Source: Flavobacterium hibernum (GTDB taxonomy: Bacteria; Bacteroidota; Bacteroidia; Flavobacteriales; Flavobacteriaceae). Taken from it: a stretch of DNA of 64,000 nt. The stretch covers positions 53,793 through 117,792 of the forward strand of contig NZ_JPRK01000010.1 of the NCBI RefSeq assembly GCF_000832125.1. The letters are read 5' to 3'. Under the pieces are notes generated by a model, which was not told where the DNA came from, did not search any database, and worked only from the letters and a program-made list of their open reading frames with translations. Made by a program: the position numbers and the translations under genes. How positions within the stretch are numbered: the first letter of the stretch is position 1; each line of letters opens with the position of its first letter. Of this stretch, positions 26,871 through 35,224 are shown piece by piece.

Positions 26871-28439
26871 TTAAGAACTACAAGAAAGCATTGAACAACC
26901 TACTTTAGATCTTGCCCAATCTGGTCGTTTTGCAAACCATTTTTCAAATTCCGGCTGTTCATCATAGGGTTTTTGCAACAGCAAATATAACTCTTCAATC
27001 AAAGAATAATCATCTTTGTCAGCGGCGTCAATGGCTAGTTGCGACATATAATTTCTTAAAACATATTTTGGATTAATTTGGTTCATTTTTTCAGAACGAA
27101 CTTGATCTGAAAGTTCTTCAGTATTTAATCTTTGAAGATAAACTGTAAACCATTTTTTCCAAGATTCTAAAATATCGCCTTTAATTTCTTCAGGCAAATA
27201 GAACGAATCTTTAATTTTTTCAATCGCTTCATCCACAGAATCTGATTTTTGAACTTTACTTAAATTTCTAAAAAAGATAGTCATATCAGTTTCCGATAAT
27301 TGCAAAACAGTATCTAAACCCGAAATTAATTTGTCGTCAGCTTCAGTTGAAGTAAATATTCCTAATTTACTTAAAAACATTCCTTTATAATCACGATCAA
27401 AATCAGTAATAAACGATTCTAATATCTTTTCTAAAGGCTCAGCTTCATTAATTAACGGATAAAGTGCATTAGCTAATTGATATAAATTCCACTGCGCAAT
27501 TTGAGGTTGATTCCCAAAACGATATCTTCTGTTTTGACTGTCAGTAGTATTTGGAGTCCAACTCGGGTCATAATTTTCAAGCCATCCATAAGGGCCATAG
27601 TCGATAGTGATTCCGTGAACAGACATGTTATCGGTATTCATAACGCCATGTACAAAACCAACACGCTGCCAATGCAAAATCATTTCGCGGGTTTTATCAG
27701 CAACGGTTTTAAAGAACTGTAAATATTGATCTTTTGGCTCTCCTTTTATTTCCGGAAAATAATGTTTGAGATTATATTCTACAAATTGCTTTAAATTTTT
27801 GAGTTCATTGCGAGCACTAAGCATTTCAAAACTTCCAAAACGAATAAAAGACGGAGCTACGCGGCAAACAATTGCACCTTTTTCGTAAGCAGGATTTCCG
27901 TTGTACAAAATATCACGTAAAACCTGATCTCCAGACAACATTAATGAAAGCGATCGGGTAGTAGGAACTCCTAAATAATACATTGCTTCTGCGCACAAAT
28001 ATTCTCTTACTGAAGAACGTAAAACAGCCAAACCATCGGCAGTTCTAGAGTAAGGAGTTTTTCCTGCACCTTTTAGTTGAAGTGTAAAATTTTGATCATT
28101 ATGTTCGACTTCTGTTAAGTTAATCGCGCGACCATCACCCAGTTGTCCAGCCCAATTCCCGAATTGGTGCCCTGCATAACACATCGCATACGGACGTGTT
28201 CCAGGAAGAACTTCTTTTCCTGAAAAAGTATTTAAAAATGATTCCGTTTGGATTTCATCAGCTGATATACCAACCAATTCTGCCACTTCTTTCGAAGCAT
28301 GAATAAGTTTAGGATTTGAGGGTTTTGTTGGATTTACATACGAAAATAATGCATCCTTAACCTGACGAACTTCATTTTCTTCGTTTGGGTCTGCAGGTAA
28401 TTCGACAGTAAATCGATTATTTATTTTTAAATTTTTCAT
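26871..28439 (-). CDS. selO: Protein adenylyltransferase SelO (YdiU/UPF0061)
   Basis: A 522-residue pseudokinase-fold enzyme. Family segments visible include GHQFGNWAGQLGDGRA, LKGAGKTPYSR, the SSVREYLCAEAM helix, VCRVAPSFIRFGSFE, HGVMNTDNMS and TIDYGPYGWLE. SelO transfers AMP from ATP to Ser/Thr/Tyr residues of redox proteins. In many homologs the penultimate C-terminal position is selenocysteine. Here the protein ends CSMLSCSS, so it is the cysteine form. Palindromic repeats flank the gene on both sides. Confidence 0.94.
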   Translation of the reverse strand: MKNLKINNRFTVELPADPNEENEVRQVKDALFSYVNPTKPSNPKLIHASKEVAELVGISADEIQTESFLNTFSGKEVLPGTRPYAMCYAGHQFGNWAGQLGDGRAINLTEVEHNDQNFTLQLKGAGKTPYSRTADGLAVLRSSVREYLCAEAMYYLGVPTTRSLSLMLSGDQVLRDILYNGNPAYEKGAIVCRVAPSFIRFGSFEMLSARNELKNLKQFVEYNLKHYFPEIKGEPKDQYLQFFKTVADKTREMILHWQRVGFVHGVMNTDNMSVHGITIDYGPYGWLENYDPSWTPNTTDSQNRRYRFGNQPQIAQWNLYQLANALYPLINEAEPLEKILESFITDFDRDYKGMFLSKLGIFTSTEADDKLISGLDTVLQLSETDMTIFFRNLSKVQKSDSVDEAIEKIKDSFYLPEEIKGDILESWKKWFTVYLQRLNTEELSDQVRSEKMNQINPKYVLRNYMSQLAIDAADKDDYSLIEELYLLLQKPYDEQPEFEKWFAKRPDWARSKVGCSMLSCSS

Positions 28440-28456
28440 TAGAATTTATTTTGTAA

Positions 28457-28549
28457 CCACAGATTAAAGGGATTTAAATGATTCTTCAAAAACCTCAGTG
28501 AGATTTTAAAGTAAGTAAGGAAAACCATTCTCCTCCCTTTAATCTGTGG
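28457..28549. repeat. 16-bp palindrome CCACAGATTAAAGGGA / TCCCTTTAATCTGTGG
   Basis: Perfect inverted repeat, 28457-28472 and 28534-28549, with a 61-base interior. It belongs to the same family as 26811-26863 and lies between msrA and selO, both transcribed leftward. It could divide the two transcripts. Confidence 0.78.
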
Positions 28550-28559
28550 CATAATCTTT

Positions 28560-29093
28560 TTAGTCAACCAATTGATTCGCGTACATTTTTTTTAGCCTTT
28601 GAATTTTAGGATCAATTACGATTTGGCAATAACGCGCTTCCTGATTGTTATTATAGTAGTTTTGATGATCTTCTTCGGCTTCATAAAAAACTTCAAAAGG
28701 AGTTAATTCTGTAACAATTGGGGTTTCATAAAAATGTTTAACTTCCTCAAAAACCTCCTCTGCAATTTCTTTTTGCTCTGCATCATGATATAAAATGATC
28801 GAACGATATTGAGTTCCGCTATCAGCTCCCTGACGATTTAAAGTTGTTGGATCATGACTTGTCATGAATATAAAAATCAAATCATGATATGAAATTATGT
28901 CAGGGTCGTAAGTAACCAGAATAACCTCGGCATGACCAGTTCTGCCCGTACAAACTTCGCGATAGGGAGGATTCTTGATAAAACCTCCAGAATAACCTGA
29001 TTTTAAGGATTCTATTCCTTTTAAACGCTGAATTACAGCTTCAATACACCAAAAACATCCGCCACCAAAAGTAGCTACTGATAAATTTTCCAT
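28560..29093 (-). CDS. msrA: Peptide-methionine (S)-S-oxide reductase
   Basis: A 177-residue MsrA. The active site GGGCFWCIEAV has the nucleophilic Cys at 13. HAEVILVTYDP, FFMTSHDPTTLNRQGADSG (with one substitution in the first residues), TQYRSIILYH and the C-terminal HQNYYNNNQEARYC motifs complete the family. It repairs methionine sulfoxide in the cytoplasm. It has no MsrB fusion and no signal peptide. It is upstream of selO on the same strand. Confidence 0.95.
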   Translation of the reverse strand: MENLSVATFGGGCFWCIEAVIQRLKGIESLKSGYSGGFIKNPPYREVCTGRTGHAEVILVTYDPDIISYHDLIFIFMTSHDPTTLNRQGADSGTQYRSIILYHDAEQKEIAEEVFEEVKHFYETPIVTELTPFEVFYEAEEDHQNYYNNNQEARYCQIVIDPKIQRLKKMYANQLVD

Positions 29094-29246
29094 AAAATAG
29101 TATTGTTTTAAGTTCTATTGCCCCATTAATCCGATAGAATATTGTGATAAATTATTAAAAAAAAGAGTATTTAATTAAAGATACTAAACGGTTATTTAAT
29201 GTTTGAAGTTTACAATTGATAAATTCGCAATTCTATAAAAAAGCGA

Positions 29247-29254
29247 TATATTTG
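29247..29254 (+). promoter_or_regulatory. -7 promoter element (TATATTTG) of the class V aminotransferase gene
   Basis: TATATTTG fits TAnnTTTG and is 22 bp before the ATG at 29276. It lies downstream of a possible earlier start at 29216, which would therefore not be on the transcript. Confidence 0.55.
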
Positions 29255-29275
29255 CAATCAAACACAGGCACACTA

Positions 29276-30763
29276 ATGAATAGCAAAAATAATACCATCA
29301 GTTTAGAAACCTATTTTCAGGATTTTAGACAGCATATTGTTGGAATTGAACAAGAATTTACATCTCCATATGGCAAGAAAAAGATCATTTATACAGATTG
29401 GACTGCCAGCGGAAGGTTATACAGACCTATTGAAGAGAAGCTTTTGAATGATTTTGGCCCTTTTGTGGCAAATACTCATACCGAAACTACTGTGTCAGGT
29501 ACTGCCATGACAAAAGCGTATCATCATGCCAGAAATATCATTAAACGTCATGCAAATGCAAATAATGATGATGTTTTAATTACTGACGGAACTGGAATGA
29601 CTGGTGTTGTTAATAAATTTCAGCGTATCCTGGGCCTAAAAATTCCTGAGAATTTAAAGGATTGTACTGTAGTTCCTGCCGAAAAAAAACCAGTAGTTTT
29701 TATTTCACATATGGAGCATCATTCTAATCAAACATCTTGGTTAGAGACTATTGCCGATGTTGAGATTATTCCTTCATGCGAAAAAGGACTTTTTTCTCTA
29801 GACAATTTAGCGCAGTTATTAGAAAAATATAAAGACAGAACTATAAAAATTGCTTCGATAACTTCATGTTCGAATGTAACAGGATTAAAAACTCCTTTCC
29901 ATGAAGCTTCAAAATTAATGCACCAACATCACGGTGTTTGCTTTGTAGATTTTGCTTGTTCGGGACCGTATGTAGAAATCGACATGCATCCTGAAGATCC
30001 TGAAGCTTATTTGGATGCCGTTTTCTTTTCTCCACATAAGTTTTTAGGCGGGCCAGGAACTTCTGGCGTTTTGATTTTCAATAAAAAGTTATACAATAAT
30101 ATGATTCCTGATTGTCCTGGTGGAGGAACAGTAAGCTGGACTAATCCGTGGGGAGAACACAAATATATTGACAATATTGAAGATCGCGAAGATGGTGGAA
30201 CTCCGGGTTTCTTGCAAGTTATTAAAACTGCATTGGCAATTGAGCTAAAAGAAGAAATGGGAATTGAAAACATTTTGCAACGTGAACACGAAATTGTTGA
30301 TTTTGTATTTAATGAATTGGATACAGTGCCAAATATTAAAATTTTGGCAGGACAACATAAAAATCGTCTAGGAGTTGTTTCCTTTTTTATCGAAAATCTT
30401 CACTTTAATTTAGGTGTAAAATTATTGAATGATAAATTCGGAATTCAAACTAGAGGAGGATGTAGTTGTGCCGGAACTTACGGACACTTTTTGCTGCATG
30501 TAGATCAAGAAACGTCAAACAAACTGGTTAATGAAATTACTATTGGTGATTTGATAAAAAAACCAGGATGGATTAGAATGTCGATTCACCCAACTACAAC
30601 TGATGAAGAAATTGCTTTTGTTTGCGAAAGCATTAAAGATCTAGCTAAAAACCACGAAACTTGGGCTTTAGATTATTCTTACAATAAAAATACAAACGAG
30701 TTTGTACATAAAAATGCCACTTCGTTTGAAGACGAATTGGTTGCAGGTTGGTTTAAATCTTAA
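29276..30763 (+). CDS. Class V aminotransferase-fold PLP enzyme (cysteine-desulfurase-like)
   Basis: A 495-residue protein from the ATG at 29276, chosen by the promoter position. The PLP-binding lysine is in FFSPHKFLGGPGTSG and a Cys-rich loop TRGGCSCAGTYGHF lies where group II cysteine desulfurases keep their catalytic Cys. Other fold residues are MEHHSNQTSW and SCSNVTGL. It is about 90 residues longer than SufS. It is unlinked to suf genes here, so sulfur mobilisation is only inferred. A kynureninase- or selenocysteine-lyase-like role is possible. Confidence 0.82.
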   Translation: MNSKNNTISLETYFQDFRQHIVGIEQEFTSPYGKKKIIYTDWTASGRLYRPIEEKLLNDFGPFVANTHTETTVSGTAMTKAYHHARNIIKRHANANNDDVLITDGTGMTGVVNKFQRILGLKIPENLKDCTVVPAEKKPVVFISHMEHHSNQTSWLETIADVEIIPSCEKGLFSLDNLAQLLEKYKDRTIKIASITSCSNVTGLKTPFHEASKLMHQHHGVCFVDFACSGPYVEIDMHPEDPEAYLDAVFFSPHKFLGGPGTSGVLIFNKKLYNNMIPDCPGGGTVSWTNPWGEHKYIDNIEDREDGGTPGFLQVIKTALAIELKEEMGIENILQREHEIVDFVFNELDTVPNIKILAGQHKNRLGVVSFFIENLHFNLGVKLLNDKFGIQTRGGCSCAGTYGHFLLHVDQETSNKLVNEITIGDLIKKPGWIRMSIHPTTTDEEIAFVCESIKDLAKNHETWALDYSYNKNTNEFVHKNATSFEDELVAGWFKS

Positions 30764-30785
30764 ATTAACGCAGACCTTAAAATAA

Positions 30786-30829
30786 AAAATAAACCCGACA
30801 AGTTTTTAAAAATTTGTCGGGTTTATTTT
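30786..30829. terminator. Bidirectional terminator
   Basis: AAAATAAACCCGACAA (30786-30801) pairs with TTGTCGGGTTTATTTT (30814-30829). A tracts on one side and T tracts on the other let it end both converging genes. Confidence 0.88.
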
Positions 30830-30844
30830 TTCTTGAAAATTGTT

Positions 30845-31315
30845 CTATTTTGTTTCTTGAAACTTTTTTAGAGACAATAATGCTTGTTCCTGAATTTTTT
30901 TCTGAAAAAAACCAGTCCATCCTAATAAATATCCTGTAACTCCAAAAGCTTGTTTTGACCATTTGTAAACATCAAAACTGTCAATATGTTTAATGATTAA
31001 CCCGTCTTGAAAAGTAAACTCGGCAGATATTCTATTGATTACGTTTCTATTAGTTTTACTAAAGTTATATGTCGCAATCCATTTTGCTCTACCAGTAAAA
31101 TCATCAGCCTTTATGTCTGAAAATTCTATTTTAATATTGCCTTTGCTTTTTAAAATCAACATTTTCCACATGTCAGAAACTTGTTCTTCTTTTAATAAGC
31201 CAAAAGCAGGATCTACAAAATGAATTTTTGGATGGTAGCATTCGCACATTGTTTTGGCGTCAGCGTTTGCAAAAGCAGTATAGAATTTTGTTATTAATGC
31301 CTCGTTAGGATTCAT
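30845..31315 (-). CDS. Nuclear transport factor 2 / SnoaL-like family protein
   Basis: A 156-residue small alpha+beta-barrel protein. It starts NPNEALITKFYTAFANADA, then CYHPKIHFVDPAFGLL, and ends with ISAEFTFQDGLIIKHIDSFD, the pattern of NTF2-like proteins. Members are enzymes, dimerisation domains or ligand binders. No catalytic residue decides between them. The extra C-terminal hydrophobic tail after residue 120 (KQAFGVTGYLLGW) is typical for flavobacterial members. Confidence 0.75.
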   Translation of the reverse strand: MNPNEALITKFYTAFANADAKTMCECYHPKIHFVDPAFGLLKEEQVSDMWKMLILKSKGNIKIEFSDIKADDFTGRAKWIATYNFSKTNRNVINRISAEFTFQDGLIIKHIDSFDVYKWSKQAFGVTGYLLGWTGFFQKKIQEQALLSLKKFQETK

Positions 31316-31368
31316 AAAATGGAAAAATTTAGAGTATAAATATAAGATTTATTATATAGCCAATAAAT

Positions 31369-31893
31369 TTATAATGCACTTATTGCAGCTGCTGTGTCGA
31401 ATGTTTTTTTTGATTTATCAAATGCAGTCGAAAAGTAAGACATTTTGTTTGAAGCTGTAAAATAACCAGTTTGATCTCCAAAAGTATTTGAAGTTCCTTT
31501 AATTATAAATCTAATTGCTTTGATATCAGTCTTTTTTAATTTAATCATTTCGGCTGGAGTAAAATAATAGTAAGATGAAGTTTTACCATCGACGGTTTCA
31601 TTGCTGTTTTTATCTGTGCAAGCAATAACATCACCGTTTACTAAATCGACATAAACTCCACCGGAGATTCTGGTTTTGTCGTTTGAGATCCCTATAGTTA
31701 ATTTTAAAATTCCTCCTTTATCTGTTTTCGCAATCTGAACATCTGCTTCGCCTGTAAAAACATATTTTTCGCAAATAAAAGTATAAGTCTGAGTTGCCGG
31801 AAAAGGTTTTGAGCCTTTTACAATCATAGTTTCCTGAGCATTTGCAAAAGTCGCGATTAACAGTATTATAAAAAAAGGCAGTTTTAAATTCAT
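31369..31893 (-). CDS. Exported protein of unknown function
   Basis: A 174-residue protein with a clear signal peptide (1-19, FIILLIATFANAQ) and a beta-rich mature part rich in Lys, Thr and Tyr. No known domain was recognised. It is the last gene of a minus-strand cluster with the lipoprotein, M23 and methyltransferase-like genes (13-bp gap to the previous one), so an envelope or extracellular role is inferred from location only. Confidence 0.6.
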   Translation of the reverse strand: MNLKLPFFIILLIATFANAQETMIVKGSKPFPATQTYTFICEKYVFTGEADVQIAKTDKGGILKLTIGISNDKTRISGGVYVDLVNGDVIACTDKNSNETVDGKTSSYYYFTPAEMIKLKKTDIKAIRFIIKGTSNTFGDQTGYFTASNKMSYFSTAFDKSKKTFDTAAAISAL

Positions 31894-31906
31894 AGTCTAT
31901 ACTTTA

Positions 31907-32380
31907 TTATTCAGTTGTTTTAGCATCAAATTTTTCATCCCAATCCATAGATTTTATGGCCGAAATTAAATTGTCTTCATTTACAAAAATGCGCAATTCT
32001 TTATTGGCCACTTTTTTGGTATAAAGAGCGCGGTAACGGTAAATGACTTCTTTTTTAGTTTTATAAACGCCATCAAGTTTTAAATCTATAAAGCTTCCGT
32101 AATACTGTCTAAATCTTTGACAAGTTTTAGTCAAGCGCTCTTCGGTTGTGTTTTCCATAACCGATTTGGTAACTTCAGTTTCATTAAAAGGCTTAAACTT
32201 TGATGTATTGCAAGTTTCTAAAACTCGCTTTCCTAATTCATAAGCTTTCCTCTGCTGATTAGAGTTTACTTCCGCACTGGAAACTTTTTTAATTTTCAAA
32301 TCTTCAGTATCTCTACTAATCGTTTTAGATTTACATCCAATTAACAACAACAAACATATGATCAATCCTGCTTTCTTCAT
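31907..32380 (-). CDS. Putative lipoprotein of unknown function
   Basis: A 157-residue protein with a lipobox (LLLLIGC, Cys at residue 16) following a short signal peptide. The mature part has helical charged segments and a C-terminal beta region (KKEVIYRYRALYTKK). It lies between the exported protein gene (13-bp gap) and the M23 peptidase gene (6-bp gap). No family recognised. Confidence 0.65.
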   Translation of the reverse strand: MKKAGLIICLLLLIGCKSKTISRDTEDLKIKKVSSAEVNSNQQRKAYELGKRVLETCNTSKFKPFNETEVTKSVMENTTEERLTKTCQRFRQYYGSFIDLKLDGVYKTKKEVIYRYRALYTKKVANKELRIFVNEDNLISAIKSMDWDEKFDAKTTE

Positions 32381-32386
32381 AACTAT

Positions 32387-33064
32387 TTAAGTAATTTTTA
32401 ATAATAAGTTGGGGTCGGGGCAATTTTCTATATAAAAGTTCAGGTCGTTTGTACTGCAAACGCCGGGATAATCGCCAGAATACGCTTCAATATTGTGTAT
32501 AATCTGAAAGTGTAAATGCGGAGCATAATCTCCATTAACGTCTGAACTCCCTAAGTTTCCAATCTGTTCACCCTTATTAAAAAATGTCCCAACGCTAAGG
32601 TTTTCTATACTTTCTAACGATAAATGTCCGTATAAAGTATAAAAAATTTCATTTTCGACTGTATGTTCTAATATTATAGTTGGTCCATAATCGCCTAAAC
32701 CAATATTGTTTTTAAAGCTATGTACTTTTCCATCAATTGGTGCAATAACTCTCGTACCTACTTTAGTCCATAAATCTAAACCAATATGAATATTTCTTTC
32801 TGAAATAGAATCATTTTTAAAAATAGTACTTCTTTGATATAAAGTCCGACCTTCAATATATCCGCCAAAAGCAACTTCGGCATTATTCTTTTTTAAAAAA
32901 TTAGAAATAAAAAGTTCGAAATCGTCTGCATTTTCAGGTTTATTAGCGATTAATTCGGAATTGGTTACAGATAAATCTAAAACAATATATTTTGAAAGTT
33001 CGATGTTTGAGTCAATAACTGTAGTAGGCGGTAAGGATTTTAAAATCGAGGGAAGAGGTTTCAT
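32387..33064 (-). CDS. M23 family metallopeptidase-like protein without signal peptide
   Basis: A 225-residue protein. The C-terminal M23/LytM domain has the first zinc motif HIGLDLW (HxxxD), the TLYGHL segment and the second HLHF motif (near residue 186). These are the zinc ligands of the family, which usually cleave peptidoglycan cross-links. No export signal is visible at the N-terminus (it begins MKPLPSILKSLPPTTV), which is odd for a cell-wall enzyme. It is three bases from the methyltransferase-like gene. Confidence 0.8.
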   Translation of the reverse strand: MKPLPSILKSLPPTTVIDSNIELSKYIVLDLSVTNSELIANKPENADDFELFISNFLKKNNAEVAFGGYIEGRTLYQRSTIFKNDSISERNIHIGLDLWTKVGTRVIAPIDGKVHSFKNNIGLGDYGPTIILEHTVENEIFYTLYGHLSLESIENLSVGTFFNKGEQIGNLGSSDVNGDYAPHLHFQIIHNIEAYSGDYPGVCSTNDLNFYIENCPDPNLLLKIT

Positions 33065-33067
33065 AAA

Positions 33068-33733
33068 TTAGGTTAGTTTTTCAATAATTATTAATTCATT
33101 ATGCACTTCTATGCGGGGCAGCATTTTTGCAGTGAATAATTGAGGGTTTATTTCAGAAATATATTTTTGGTTTCGAACATTATGAGATTCATCCAAAATC
33201 ATAGTATTAAAAAGAATGAAACCTTTGTTTTGCAAAAGAGAACAAATGTGTCCGCTAAAAAAGCTTTCAAATAAAAAGTTTGGCATTTTGATGTCTTCAA
33301 AAACATCAATAATAATTAGATCGTACTTGTCTTTTGTTTTTAAAACAAATTCAAATGCATCATCTATAACAACTTCAAGCTGTTTTATTTCATTTAGATT
33401 AAAATATTCGTTTGCGATTTTAATTATGTCAGGATCAATTTCTACACCAGTAATTTTTCCTTTAAATGAAATTTCGTCAACCAATGTTTTAATTACGCTA
33501 CCACCGGCAACTCCTAATAATAAAATATGATCCATTTTCAGGATAGCTTCATAACTAATATTTCGAAGTCCATACCTTAATATACGTTGCAAGCTTCCGT
33601 ATGAGTAATTTGTATTTTCAGAATCCAGTACCAATTCGCCATTTGCCCAAGTAACTTCAATCATTTTGCTTCTTTGGGATTTTTTTTTAAATATTTTAAC
33701 GGGAATAAGGTAACTGAATAATTTTTGAATCAT
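33068..33733 (-). CDS. Spermidine-synthase-fold methyltransferase-like protein
   Basis: A 221-residue Rossmann-fold protein. The nucleotide loop LLGVAGGSVIKTL and the acidic VEIDPDIIKIA motif (about 90 and 96-115) place it in the spermidine synthase/SAM methyltransferase group. DLIIIDVFED resembles the catalytic acidic motif of spermidine synthases. At 221 residues it is shorter than true SpeE (about 280), so substrate assignment is not safe. It is the first gene of the four-gene minus-strand operon. Confidence 0.72.
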   Translation of the reverse strand: MIQKLFSYLIPVKIFKKKSQRSKMIEVTWANGELVLDSENTNYSYGSLQRILRYGLRNISYEAILKMDHILLLGVAGGSVIKTLVDEISFKGKITGVEIDPDIIKIANEYFNLNEIKQLEVVIDDAFEFVLKTKDKYDLIIIDVFEDIKMPNFLFESFFSGHICSLLQNKGFILFNTMILDESHNVRNQKYISEINPQLFTAKMLPRIEVHNELIIIEKLT

Positions 33734-33799
33734 TTTTAAATGCTTTTACTCAAAAATACCACTTTAAATCTTTTATTTTGCACTATAAAATAAATTTTA

Positions 33800-34351
33800 A
33801 TGAAAAAACAATTCTATAAATTCATCTTTCTAAAGCTAATGGGCTGGAAAATAGTAGGAATTGAAAATGCCGAAGTGAAAAAATGTATTCTAATGGTCAT
33901 GCCGCATACAAGTAATCATGATTTTTATTTGGGAATTTTTACTCGTGGAATATCTGGATTAGAAATGAACTGGGTTGGAAAGAAGGAACTTTTTAGATTT
34001 CCATTCGGTTATTATTTTAGAAGTGCAGGAGGAGAGCCATTAGATCGCACTGGCGGATTAAATAAAGTGGACTCTATTGCATCTATTTTTGATCGAAAAG
34101 AAGTTTTCCGTTTAGCCGTTGCTCCGGAGGGAACTCGTAAAGGTGTAAAAGAAATTAAAACCGGATTTTATTATATTGCGCTTAAAGCAAATGTTCCTAT
34201 TGTGCCAGTTGCTTTCGATTGGGGTAAAAAAGAAGTTAGTTTTGGCAAACCGTTTTTCCCTACGGGAGATTACGAATCTGATTTACAAATTCTGAAAAAA
34301 CATTATGAAGGTGTAATTGGTAAAATTCCCGAAAACATGACTTATTTGTAA
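33800..34351 (+). CDS. Lysophospholipid acyltransferase family (PlsC-like)
   Basis: A 183-residue acyltransferase. The catalytic HX4D box is MPHTSNHDFYLG (H and D), the acceptor-binding region has AVAPEGTRKG, and the FSAGGEP-like segment (FRSAGGEPLDRTGG) is present. It transfers an acyl group to lysophosphatidate or ornithine-type substrates. It lacks the long membrane segment of some PlsC enzymes and is likely membrane-associated. Confidence 0.85.
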   Translation: MKKQFYKFIFLKLMGWKIVGIENAEVKKCILMVMPHTSNHDFYLGIFTRGISGLEMNWVGKKELFRFPFGYYFRSAGGEPLDRTGGLNKVDSIASIFDRKEVFRLAVAPEGTRKGVKEIKTGFYYIALKANVPIVPVAFDWGKKEVSFGKPFFPTGDYESDLQILKKHYEGVIGKIPENMTYL

Positions 34352-34435
34352 ATTTTCAATATTTTTTCTAGTTGCGTGAGAATCGCTCAAACGAAAAATA
34401 TTTTCAAAAATTTTCAAATACACAAAAATTAAAAA

Positions 34436-34912
34436 CTACGGGGCATATGCCTTAAATGTCCCGTTTTTATAAAAAATTACAATTTTCTCAATTTCCCCTT
34501 CTTCGGGATTTATTTTTGAGTTTTGGCTTCCTGCAAAATTTTGCATTTCTGGTTTTACTTCTTCCTTATGATTAACGTCTGAAAATAAATCTCCAACACT
34601 ATTATTTTCATTTGCTGAAAAAGGAGTAGAAGGGATTTTAATTTCAGAAATAGTATCAGTTCTTTTTTCAATAGTTTCTTCCTCGGTTTTAGGAAAACTT
34701 CCTTTACCATTTAAAATCCAGTATAGATCTACGTCGGGAAAAACTTCAAGAATTTTCATTACAAAATCTAAGCTAGGTTTGTTTCGTCCTGAGAGCAGGT
34801 GAGACATACTTGATCGTTGCACACCAATTCTATCAGCAAAAGTAGAGGCATTTAAAGCGTAATAGTCTAGTATAATTTCAAGACGTTTTACAAAATCATC
34901 GATGTTTACCAT
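34436..34912 (-). CDS. XRE-family helix-turn-helix transcriptional regulator
   Basis: A 158-residue protein. The N-terminal HTH (about 16-57) reads ASTFADRIGVQRSSMSHLLSG then NKPSLDFVMKILEVFP. A low-complexity linker and a short C-terminal part follow (IEKIVIFYKNGTFKAYAP). It is transcribed leftward, divergent from the M14 peptidase. A GTTTAC-N4-GTAAAC-type dyad overlaps its ATG and five more lie in the intergenic space, so it probably regulates itself and the peptidase gene. This is inferred from layout. Confidence 0.85.
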   Translation of the reverse strand: MVNIDDFVKRLEIILDYYALNASTFADRIGVQRSSMSHLLSGRNKPSLDFVMKILEVFPDVDLYWILNGKGSFPKTEEETIEKRTDTISEIKIPSTPFSANENNSVGDLFSDVNHKEEVKPEMQNFAGSQNSKINPEEGEIEKIVIFYKNGTFKAYAP

Positions 34913-35211
34913 TGTAAATTATTGTTTAAAATCCGAGGGTTTACAAATGTAACTAAAAGATATCATTAAAGCAATTTTACAGTTGTAAATCATATATTTA
35001 AGAGATAAAATAGAGCAGTGTTACTTTAAATAAAGATGTGTAAGTAATTGAATAACAATGGGTATTTTTATATTAATTAAAGAAATAACAAATGTTAACT
35101 TCTTCTGTAATAAATGCAAGGTTTAGACTAAAATATCTGTTTACAATTCTAAATTCTTTTATATTTCCGCTGTTTACAATTGTAAAAATAAAGATGTTTA
35201 CTTTTGTAAAC
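34904..35211. promoter_or_regulatory. Array of six GTTTAC-N4-GTAAAC operator-like dyads
   Basis: Copies at 34904-34919 (GTTTAC CATT GTAAAT, over the regulator ATG), 34939-34954 (GTTTAC AAAT GTAACT), 34975-34990 (TTTTAC AGTT GTAAAT), 35140-35155 (GTTTAC AATT CTAAAT), 35172-35187 (GTTTAC AATT GTAAAA) and 35196-35211 (GTTTAC TTTT GTAAAC, perfect). The last contains the -7 element of the M14 gene. A regulator bound here would block RNA polymerase. The divergent XRE protein is the obvious candidate. Confidence 0.75.
35199..35206 (+). promoter_or_regulatory. -7 promoter element (TACTTTTG) of the M14 peptidase gene
   Basis: TACTTTTG fits TAnnTTTG, lies wholly inside the perfect dyad 35196-35211, and is 18 bp before the start codon at 35225. 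Confidence 0.6.
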
Positions 35212-35224
35212 TAATCAAAAGACA

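Noticed and set aside
30007..30273. 88-codon minus-strand ORF inside the class V aminotransferase gene
   Set aside because: Antisense shadow of a gene with conserved PLP motifs.
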